Origin: Clostridiales bacterium
GTDB taxonomy: Bacteria; Bacillota; Clostridia; Lachnospirales; WQUN01
Direction of reading: 5' to 3'
DNA length: 6,456 bases
Assembly (NCBI GenBank): GCA_031273705.1
Contig: JAISRJ010000060.1
Span: 1-6,456 of the forward strand
The position numbers and the translations under genes were made by a program. The notes beneath the pieces were generated by a model. It made no database searches, had not been told where the DNA came from, and saw only the letters and a program-made list of their open reading frames with translations. Positions within the stretch are counted from its first letter, which is position 1; each line of letters begins with the position of its first letter. Shown here one piece after another: positions 1 through 5,122 of this stretch.

Positions 1-2
1 AA

Positions 3-83
3 ATTTACAGTACCTGGAACTTTGCCACTCTTATACTAATTGCCGTGTTCACCGCCGCTTACTTGTGGAAGTTGTCTCGTTAA
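3..83 (+). CDS. C-terminal end of an unidentified membrane protein (partial)
   Basis: The frame starting at base 3 is open from the window edge to a TAA at 81-83 and gives 26 residues. They form one hydrophobic stretch (NFATLILIAVFTAAYLW) followed by a short basic tail KLSR, which is how many multi-pass membrane proteins end. The other two + frames give non-hydrophobic peptides. The upstream part lies outside the window, so the family cannot be named. No typical hairpin plus T-tract follows the stop codon. The call rests only on hydrophobicity and could be a chance open frame. Confidence 0.45.
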   Translation: MYSTWNFATLILIAVFTAAYLWKLSR

Positions 84-195
84 TGTGCCAAGTCACCCCC
101 GTAAAATCTTCCTCCTACCCTTGACACCGCTACCGAATGAATTTAGCTTCAGATATGGGTAATTGGAATAGGACAATTAAACTTGCAATTTTCAT

Positions 196-243
196 AACTA
201 TTGACAACTATTGACAATGTGTAATAAATCTATTGACTAATAG
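196..243. repeat. Tandem CTATTGAC boxes upstream of the exporter promoter
   Basis: AACTATTGAC occurs twice without a gap (196-205 and 206-215), and its core CTATTGAC occurs a third time at 230-237. The offsets are 10 and 22 bp, close to one and two helical turns. The third box lies in a palindrome, CTATT-GACT-AATAG (230-243), and supplies the TTGACT hexamer used as a -35 element. Same-face spacing next to a promoter suggests protein binding, but each box also contains a TTGAC hexamer start, so stacked -35-like elements are an alternative. The repeats are seen directly; the operator role is inferred. Confidence 0.5.
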
Positions 244-261
244 AAAAAAATAGATTATCAT
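233..261 (+). promoter_or_regulatory. Predicted sigma-A-type promoter of the MMPL operon
   Basis: TTGACT (233-238; 5 of 6 matches to TTGACA) is separated by exactly 17 bp from TATCAT (256-261; 5 of 6 matches to TATAAT), in very AT-rich DNA. Transcription would start near 267-269, inside the palindrome at 266-282, leaving a 5' leader of about 150 nt before the ATG at 419. This is the best-spaced hexamer pair in the intergenic region. Confidence 0.6.
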
Positions 262-265
262 GTAA

Positions 266-282
266 TATATAGAATCTATATA
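266..282. promoter_or_regulatory. 7-3-7 palindrome at the predicted transcription start (possible operator)
   Basis: TATATAG (266-272) and CTATATA (276-282) are perfect inverted arms around AAT. The element sits where the predicted promoter would start transcription, a common place for a repressor operator. MMPL genes in Bacillota are often controlled by TetR-type repressors, but no regulator gene is visible here, so the operator role is inferred. The sequence is only A/T-rich in its arms, so chance symmetry is possible. Confidence 0.4.
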
Positions 283-314
283 ATATTCAAGAATTTATAT
301 AATATTCAAGAATT
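277..314. repeat. Perfect 19-bp tandem duplication in the exporter leader
   Basis: TATATAATATTCAAGAATT is present at 277-295 and again, identical, at 296-314. Each copy contains a perfect TATAAT (279-284, 298-303) and a small inverted repeat ATTC-AA-GAAT. The AGAAT element also recurs at 271-275, giving a 19-bp period over three positions. The first copy overlaps the right arm of the palindrome at 266-282. It may be a duplicated protein-binding site or a slippage product. Neither TATAAT has a good -35 at 17 bp upstream. Confidence 0.9.
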
Positions 315-357
315 ACCTAAGCCAAGCGGAAAAATGGTGTAACCCGGGGCATGGACG

Positions 358-396
358 CCAAAAGTTTTGGGCGGCTGCGCCCTTCTTTCTTTTTAT
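358..396 (+). terminator. Terminator-like hairpin in the 5' leader, with an overlapping alternative stem
   Basis: GGGCG (369-373) pairs with CGCCC (378-382) around the loop GCTG, followed by the T-rich run TTCTTTCTTTTTAT (383-396). AAAAG (360-364) can also pair with CTTTT (389-393) to lengthen the stem. An alternative hairpin, CCAAA-AGT-TTTGG (358-370), uses the same G369-G370, so the two forms compete. The arrangement resembles an attenuator between the promoter and the gene at 419, but the GC stem is only 5 bp, the T-run is interrupted by C, and I recognise no known riboswitch aptamer. It could instead terminate transcripts from upstream. Confidence 0.35.
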
Positions 397-410
397 CTCC
401 AAAAGGGGGG
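396..410 (+). promoter_or_regulatory. Ribosome binding site of the MMPL gene, possibly in a small hairpin
   Basis: AAAAGGGGGG (401-410) lies 8 nt before the ATG at 419 and fixes that start; the frame is open further upstream but has no better start with a Shine-Dalgarno site. The preceding TCTCC (396-400) can pair with GGGGG (405-409) across an AAAA loop, with two G-U pairs, which would partly cover the site. The site itself is clear; the masking is inferred. Confidence 0.6.
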
Positions 411-418
411 TAGCACTG

Positions 419-2500
419 ATGCCCGGCAAAATATTGGAAAATCGAACACCTATCGTTATGCTCTTCTCTATTCTAACCATAATCTCTATATCGCTTATCC
501 CCAAGGTTCGAGTCAATTATAATTTTATGGAATATCTTCCGAAAGACAGTCCGTCTACAATCGCTATAACCGCTATGGAGAACGCCTTTGGCAATATGTC
601 CGCCGTAAGCGCTATAAGAGTGCTTGTTCAAAACGTTTCTGTTCCAGAGGCAATTGAATACAAGTCAAAAATATCGGCTATAGATAGTGTATCCGAAGTA
701 ATATGGCTGGATGATAATGTAGATCTTGCTCAACCATTATCATTCATTAACCAGCAGCAGCTAAACACCTTCTATAATGACAGAAACGCCCTTTTCACTG
801 TTATGTTTTACAGCGATCTCACCATAAATGAGAAAATGGAATTATTATCGGCTATCCGCAAAATTATCGGCGATGATAACGCTATGTCAGGTAATTCGGT
901 CATGGTAGCCACCGCGCGGCAAGAGTCGAAAGATCAGCTTTTATCGATGCTCATCCTCCTTGTTCCGCTTATTTTGTTTATAATGCTTATCTCTACCCGC
1001 TCATGGATAGAGCCTTTGCTTTTCTTTATAGCAATCGGCGTCGCAATCATTATTAATATGGGAACAAACGCTTTTTTTAAGGACATTTCATTTATTACGC
1101 TGACAGCGTCGTCGGTTTTGCATCTTGCGGTATCTATCGACTACTCTATATTTTTTCTGCACACTCTTTCAGAGCAGCGTGATATGGGTCTTAACCCCAA
1201 AGACGCGATAATAACCTCCATGAAGAAATCCTTTCCCTCCATTGCGGCAAGCGGTGTCACCACAATATTGGGGTTTGTTGTGCTCGCGCTTATGAGATGT
1301 TTAATCGGCGCGGACTTGGGTATCGTTCTTGCGAAAGGCATTGTTTTCAGCTTAATCTCTGTCATGCTGCTTCTGCCGGTGCTCGCCTCGCTTTTCTACC
1401 GTCAAATAATCACAACAAGCCATCGTTCATTTCTTCCCAATTTTAAACCATTAGCCAACTTCATCCTTAAAGCCTCTATTCCTATAATGATTATCACGTC
1501 AATTTTAGCAATCCCTTCTTATTTCGCGCAGCAGAAAAACTCATTTATTTATGGCGAGGTAATGTCTATAGATAAATCGACGCGGGTCGGGCGAGAAGAA
1601 GAGTTGATTAATACCTTGTTCGGCAAACAGAATCAGATGATTTTGCTTGTTCCGGAGGGGGACTTTTTACAGGAAACCGCGCTGGCAAATGAATTTTTGT
1701 CACTGCCTTACATGACTAACATAACGTCCTATGTAACTAGCATAGGGGCGGAGATACCTCCGGAATCCATCTCGGAGAACAGATTGTCGCAGCTTATATC
1801 GCACGGATACAGTCGTATGATATTGTCGCTAAACTTAGTCACAGAAAGTGAAGAATCATTTGCGGCGGTGGAAGAAATCCGCAACATCTCCGAAAAATAC
1901 TATAACAATACTTATTACCTTGTGGGCGACAGTGTAAGTGTCTATGATATGCGCGACGTAGTGACCCAGGATAATATAATAATTACATTTGCGGCTGTAA
2001 TAGCGATAGGATTAGTAATACTACTGACGTTTCGTTCAATTTCAATACCGATTATGTTGGTACTCGTAATTGAATTCGCGATATGGATAAATTTAGCTAT
2101 GCCATATTTTGAGGGAAACCCCATTGTTTATATCGGATACATAATAATAAGCTCGGTTCAACTTGGCGCGACGGTCGATTACGCGATATTATACGCTAAT
2201 TCTTATTTGAAAAACCGGCGGCGGTACCCCGTCAGGACCGCGACGAAAAAGGCAATCACCCAGACCGTGAGTTCCATTTTCACCTCAAGCGTAATTCTTT
2301 TCTCCGCGGGTATGGCGATAGCCAGTATATCAACCAATGGAATTATTTCACAGCTCGGCAAGCTTATCGGAAGCGGAGCGGCGTTATCGTCAATAGTCGC
2401 TACTTTTTTTCTGCCGGGATTGTTAATGTCATGCGATAAACTTATACAAAAAACCACGTTAAACCTTGAATTTCTATCACAAGGAAGGAGCAAGGCATGA
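419..2500 (+). CDS. MMPL/RND-family efflux transporter, 12 TM
   Basis: Predicted inner-membrane exporter of the MMPL branch of the RND superfamily, using the proton gradient to move lipids or other hydrophobic molecules across or out of the membrane. The 693 aa show the family's duplicated plan: TM1 (about 11-30), a large outside loop (31-172), TM2-6 (about 173-328), TM7 (348-370), a second large loop (371-517), and TM8-12 (about 518-678). Both repeats carry the acidic-aromatic pair expected for proton relay, SIDYS (D241-Y242) in TM4 and TVDYA (D587-Y588) in TM10. RVNYNFMEYLP after TM1 is typical of the family. Length fits the compact Bacillota forms. The start is supported by the G-rich ribosome site 8 nt upstream. 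Its last bases overlap the next gene (ATGA), so the two are coupled. The substrate cannot be deduced. No frameshift or lost key residue is seen. Confidence 0.93.
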   Translation: MPGKILENRTPIVMLFSILTIISISLIPKVRVNYNFMEYLPKDSPSTIAITAMENAFGNMSAVSAIRVLVQNVSVPEAIEYKSKISAIDSVSEVIWLDDNVDLAQPLSFINQQQLNTFYNDRNALFTVMFYSDLTINEKMELLSAIRKIIGDDNAMSGNSVMVATARQESKDQLLSMLILLVPLILFIMLISTRSWIEPLLFFIAIGVAIIINMGTNAFFKDISFITLTASSVLHLAVSIDYSIFFLHTLSEQRDMGLNPKDAIITSMKKSFPSIAASGVTTILGFVVLALMRCLIGADLGIVLAKGIVFSLISVMLLLPVLASLFYRQIITTSHRSFLPNFKPLANFILKASIPIMIITSILAIPSYFAQQKNSFIYGEVMSIDKSTRVGREEELINTLFGKQNQMILLVPEGDFLQETALANEFLSLPYMTNITSYVTSIGAEIPPESISENRLSQLISHGYSRMILSLNLVTESEESFAAVEEIRNISEKYYNNTYYLVGDSVSVYDMRDVVTQDNIIITFAAVIAIGLVILLTFRSISIPIMLVLVIEFAIWINLAMPYFEGNPIVYIGYIIISSVQLGATVDYAILYANSYLKNRRRYPVRTATKKAITQTVSSIFTSSVILFSAGMAIASISTNGIISQLGKLIGSGAALSSIVATFFLPGLLMSCDKLIQKTTLNLEFLSQGRSKA

Positions 2501-3873
2501 GAAGATTTATTGCGCTTATACTTTTATTTTTTATGCTCTCACTTGCGAACGCCGTGACAGCAATGGGGCAAACGGGTGAATATACTAAGGACGAAACCGT
2601 ATATGTCAATCTTCAAGCAAATGGCACGCCCAGCGCAATCTATGTTATAAACAGTTTTGACGGCAAAATTGAGCAGACAATAACAGATCACGGTGAATAT
2701 TCACATGTTAGTCCTATTACAGCCAAGGACGGTTTATATTATGAGAACGGCAGTGTATCTGTTAAACTTCCGGCGGGTCGATACTATTATCAGGGCGAAT
2801 TGTCGGATATGTCGCTTCCGTGGGATTTTGATATAAAATACACCTTGGATGGAAAACCGGTATCGCCGGAAGAACTTGGCGGTAAAAGCGGGCAGATTGG
2901 AATTTCGATCGCGGTACGGAGCGGTCATGAAAAATATAAAGAATTCTTTGATAATTACGCCTGCCAGATTACCCTTTCCATTGATGGAAAAAACTGTACA
3001 AATTTGAGAACAAGACTAGGAAGTATTGCAGTTGTAGGTTCTGTTCATAATATCAGTTATACTCACATGCAGGGGAACGACGCCGTGTACAAACTTTCGG
3101 CGGACGTGACGGATTTTGAAATGAGCGGCATTACCTTCCGCGCCGCTAAAATGAGTGGTATCACTATCGACACAAGCAAGGTTGGTGAAGTGACAATCGG
3201 TTTTTCCGGTCTTTCTGACGGAACAAAAAAATTGACCGATCTATTGGACAGCGTTGAAGCGGCCAGTGTGGACTTTTCCGGCAAGTTGACGACATTTTCG
3301 GACATGGCCGCGAGTACGGTGGACGCGTCGTCTCAAATAAACGACGGAATTGCCGAACTTGCCGAAAGTTTAGACTCTATGGCCAGTTCTTCAGGCACTT
3401 CAAAAACATTGGCCAGAGCTTTACTTGAAAACGGCGACCCGCAGGTAAAAGCCCTGGCTCAAGCGTTTATTACACAAACGGATTCAATATCAGCGCTTGC
3501 CGACGCAAGCACCGCTTTATCGGAAAGCTATTCGGATTTTAACGATGGTGTTTCTGAACTGTCAAACAATATGACAGAAATGTCGGTTGGATACGCTATT
3601 TTAAGCAGCGGTATATCAAATTATCTTTCAACAGCCGATACAGTACACAAAAAAATTGAAAATGTGCAAGACAGTATTAATAATCTTGTAAACGGATTTA
3701 CAGGCGGTAATTATATATTAACGTCGTTTGTGTCCGAGAAAAATACAGTTAATTCCGTAACGTTTGTAATGGAAACAGAAAGCATTGCAAAAACCGAAAC
3801 TATAGACGAACCTGCCGACGTGGATGAGCCGAAAACATTTTGGGATAAATTGATTGGATTGTTTAACCTCTGA
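2497..3873 (+). CDS. Exported MMPL-associated protein with Leu/Gly heptad-like helical region
   Basis: 458 aa, secreted or membrane-tethered, probable partner of the MMPL exporter encoded just upstream. A signal peptide (MRR, then a hydrophobic core to about residue 19) has AxA-type cleavage options after A19 or A22. Residues 30-235 look beta-rich (DETVYVNLQANGTPSAIYVINSF, then alternating strands) and contain two cysteines, C156 and C167, that could form a disulfide. Residues 236-400 are helical with recurring Leu/Gly spacing such as GLSDGTKKLTDLL, NDGIAELAESL and NDGVSELSNNM, as in YhgE/Pip-related proteins. After an acidic Pro-rich stretch (434-446) it ends in an amphipathic FWDKLIGLFNL. 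Unlike full YhgE/Pip proteins, no C-terminal TM block is seen. GGAAGGAG (2483-2490) lies 6 nt before the ATG, which overlaps the preceding stop (ATGA). Pairing with an MMPL gene recurs in Bacillota as far as I recall; its molecular role (periplasm-like-space adaptor or substrate handler) is inferred. Confidence 0.8.
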   Translation: MRRFIALILLFFMLSLANAVTAMGQTGEYTKDETVYVNLQANGTPSAIYVINSFDGKIEQTITDHGEYSHVSPITAKDGLYYENGSVSVKLPAGRYYYQGELSDMSLPWDFDIKYTLDGKPVSPEELGGKSGQIGISIAVRSGHEKYKEFFDNYACQITLSIDGKNCTNLRTRLGSIAVVGSVHNISYTHMQGNDAVYKLSADVTDFEMSGITFRAAKMSGITIDTSKVGEVTIGFSGLSDGTKKLTDLLDSVEAASVDFSGKLTTFSDMAASTVDASSQINDGIAELAESLDSMASSSGTSKTLARALLENGDPQVKALAQAFITQTDSISALADASTALSESYSDFNDGVSELSNNMTEMSVGYAILSSGISNYLSTADTVHKKIENVQDSINNLVNGFTGGNYILTSFVSEKNTVNSVTFVMETESIAKTETIDEPADVDEPKTFWDKLIGLFNL

Positions 3874-3886
3874 TTGCCGGGAAGCC

Positions 3887-3924
3887 CCCGCCTCAGCGCC
3901 GTAGTTCAAGGCGTAAGCGGCGGG
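3887..3924 (+). terminator. GC-rich stem-loop after the exporter operon, no T-tract
   Basis: CCCGCC (3887-3892) pairs with GGCGGG (3919-3924), and inside it CGCC (3897-3900) pairs with GGCG (3910-3913) around a 9-nt loop. It begins 13 nt after the stop codon of the exporter operon. The bases that follow (AGTATGTCACG) are not T-rich, so it is not a textbook intrinsic terminator; it may stabilise the 3' end or be a dispersed palindromic repeat. The pairing is seen; the function is a guess. Confidence 0.4.
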
Positions 3925-3945
3925 AGTATGTCACGTAACAAACTT

Positions 3946-3968
3946 TATTATATATTAATCGTATAATA
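3946..3968 (+). promoter_or_regulatory. Predicted -10 region of the 77-aa gene, within an inverted repeat
   Basis: A perfect TATAAT (3962-3967) lies about 38 bp before the ATG at 4005. No good -35 hexamer is at 16-18 bp (CAAACT at 3939-3944 is poor). The -10 is the right arm of an inverted repeat, TATTATA (3946-3952) and TATAATA (3962-3968), with a 9-bp spacer, which could be a regulator site or simple A/T symmetry. A second candidate, TATAAAT, is at 3970-3976. Confidence 0.4.
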
Positions 3969-4004
3969 GTATAAATAAAGATAAAATGATAAAGGAGCCA
4001 ATCC

Positions 4005-4238
4005 ATGTACGATTCTAACAATCAATATCCTCCTGCCCCACCCACGCCGCCATTGTCGCCCGCGGGGGATGATTTTAAGCTTACCAAAGACGTAATTCGG
4101 AGGATTAAACCGGCATACCCAATTATAGTTTCACTTGTGTACCTCATTGCGGGTTTTGCTTTCAATCTATGGAACCCGGGTTGGATGTTATTTCTAACTA
4201 TTCCGATATTCTTCATAGTCACGCGCGATCTTAATTGA
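4005..4238 (+). CDS. Small proline-rich two-TM membrane protein, function unknown
   Basis: 77 aa. The first 22 residues are polar and Pro-rich (QYPPAPPTPPLSP), then comes a basic stretch (KLTKDVIRRIK), then two hydrophobic segments, about 38-56 and 59-73, separated by the short turn NPG. By the positive-inside rule the Pro-rich tail would be cytoplasmic, with both ends inside. The NLWNPGWMLFLTIPIFF part resembles membrane tails found on some Bacillota HTH regulators and small membrane proteins, but no HTH is present here; this likeness is from memory. AAAGGAG (3991-3997) is 7 nt before the ATG, and the gene has its own -10 candidate, so it is probably transcribed alone. It converges with ecfT, with 46 bp between stops and no clear bidirectional terminator. 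The strong ribosome site and coherent topology favour a real gene over the antisense frame at 4022-4288. Confidence 0.8.
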   Translation: MYDSNNQYPPAPPTPPLSPAGDDFKLTKDVIRRIKPAYPIIVSLVYLIAGFAFNLWNPGWMLFLTIPIFFIVTRDLN

Positions 4239-4284
4239 ACCAAAAGGGTTAAATCTGAAAATGAATCCAAGGATTGATCCAATA

Positions 4285-5085
4285 TCAAATCAAGTTTAAC
4301 AGCATAACGCCTGCCACAAACACGGATAATATAAATCCGGCGCGATAATCTCTTCTTTGCAATTTAAGTACATTCATCCTAGTGCGATTTACATCGCCGC
4401 GATAGCATCGGGCTTCCATTGCCATCGCCAGCTCGTCGGCACGACGGAAAGAGGAAATGAACAACGGCACCAGCAAGGGAATTAGGCTGCGTGCCTTTTT
4501 TATTACTCCGCCTGTATCAAAATCCGCTCCCCTGGCGGTCTGCGCCTTCATAATTTTTTCCATTTCTTCCATAAGAGTAGGAATGAATCGCAAAGCGATT
4601 GTCATCATCATGGCAATCTCGTGAGCGGGGATTCCGATTCGTTTTAAGGGCTTCATTATATATTCTAAAGCGTCGGTTAATTCGATGGGTGAAGTAGTTA
4701 ACGTCAACAGCGACGACCCTATTAACAGCAAGCACAAGCGCAAAGACATTTTTCCGGCTATTATCAATCCTTCCAGGGTAATTTTTATCCAGCGGAATTC
4801 AAACAAAACCGTTTCACCGGGTGTAAAAAATATATTTAGTATGGTAGTAAACAGCAGGATGAAAATTATGCCCCGCAACCCGCGCAAAATAAACATAATC
4901 GGCACGCGAGAGACAGCGACGGCCACCCCCAGACACGCCATTGTCAACAGATATCCAAAAATATTATTTATCATAAATAATATTATGATAAAAATAAATA
5001 CCCCAACCAGCTTCACACGAGGATCCAAGTTGTGAATAAGTGATTCACCGGGGTAGTATTGTCCAATAGTAAATTTTGTTTTCAA
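4285..5085 (-). CDS. ecfT: ECF transporter transmembrane component EcfT, TTG start
   Basis: 266-aa integral membrane subunit that couples the two ECF ATPase domains to exchangeable vitamin- or metal-binding S components. The N-terminus GQYYPGESLIHNLDPRVKL is characteristic of the family. Hydrophobic segments are at about 26-41, 44-58, 62-86, 104-130 and 248-265. The cytoplasmic coupling helices carry the two family motifs, TARGAD (A184-R185-G186) and MEARCYRG (A225-R226-C227), whose arginines contact the ATPases. The start codon is TTG (5083-5085), set by GGAGGTGA whose GGAGGT occupies 5091-5096, 5 nt upstream; the first in-frame ATG would be near residue 49 and would remove conserved sequence. 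It lies 30 nt after the ATPase stop, in the same direction, so it is co-transcribed. The truA gene that often follows ecfT is not here; instead a small gene converges. Confidence 0.95.
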   Translation of the reverse strand: MKTKFTIGQYYPGESLIHNLDPRVKLVGVFIFIIILFMINNIFGYLLTMACLGVAVAVSRVPIMFILRGLRGIIFILLFTTILNIFFTPGETVLFEFRWIKITLEGLIIAGKMSLRLCLLLIGSSLLTLTTSPIELTDALEYIMKPLKRIGIPAHEIAMMMTIALRFIPTLMEEMEKIMKAQTARGADFDTGGVIKKARSLIPLLVPLFISSFRRADELAMAMEARCYRGDVNRTRMNVLKLQRRDYRAGFILSVFVAGVMLLNLI

Positions 5086-5090
5086 GGTTC

Positions 5091-5098
5091 ACCTCCGT
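5091..5098 (-). promoter_or_regulatory. Strong ribosome binding site that decides the TTG start of ecfT
   Basis: Read on the - strand, GGAGGTGA begins at 5096 and is followed by ACC and then TTG. It is close to a full match to the anti-Shine-Dalgarno sequence. The GTG inside it is out of frame with ecfT. A near-perfect site may offset the weaker TTG start codon. Confidence 0.8.
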
Positions 5099-5108
5099 CT
5101 AAAACCCA

Positions 5109-5122
5109 GCGCTTTTTAGCGC
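5109..5122 (-). other. Short hairpin spanning the ATPase stop codon
   Basis: GCGCT (5109-5113) and AGCGC (5118-5122) form a 5-bp stem with a 4-nt loop and include the TAA stop (5116-5118, - strand) of the double ATPase gene. No T-run follows on the - strand, and ecfT begins only 23 nt further on, so a terminator is unlikely. It may modestly affect coupling between the two genes or be chance. Confidence 0.3.

Noticed and set aside
121..149. Promoter at TTGACA (121-126)
   Set aside because: The hexamer is perfect, but at 17 bp the -10 position reads TAGCTT (3 of 6), much weaker than the pair at 233-261.
279..303. TATAAT hexamers at 279-284 and 298-303 as the main -10 elements
   Set aside because: The -35 positions 17 bp upstream (TATCAT and TCTATA) do not match TTGACA; they may be minor or decoy sites.
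277..314. CRISPR array
   Set aside because: The 19-bp units are directly adjacent with no spacers, and there are only two copies.
320..410. Known riboswitch in the MMPL leader
   Set aside because: I compared it by eye with fluoride, guanidine, c-di-GMP, ZTP and THF consensus cores and found none of their conserved bases; only generic hairpins remain.
313..516. 67-codon open frame on the - strand across the exporter leader and gene start
   Set aside because: It is antisense to the promoter-proximal leader and the start of the MMPL gene, its product is low complexity with no recognisable domain, and the + strand gene there is far better supported.
3896..3914. tRNA-like T-arm (GTTCAAG)
   Set aside because: The stem and loop lengths do not fit a tRNA T-arm, and no acceptor, D or anticodon arms surround it.
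4239..4284. Bidirectional terminator between the 77-aa gene and ecfT
   Set aside because: Only weak 4-5 bp stems (such as AATCC-AA-GGATT at 4264-4275) are present, without a T-run on either strand.
4022..4288. 88-codon - strand open frame opposite the 77-aa gene
   Set aside because: It overlaps both the small gene and the ecfT stop, and has no clear topology, whereas the + strand frame has a strong ribosome site and two clean membrane segments.
4685..5035. 116-codon + strand open frame opposite ecfT
   Set aside because: It is the mirror of a conserved EcfT coding region, is full of scattered basic and Asn/Ile residues, and lacks a convincing ribosome site.
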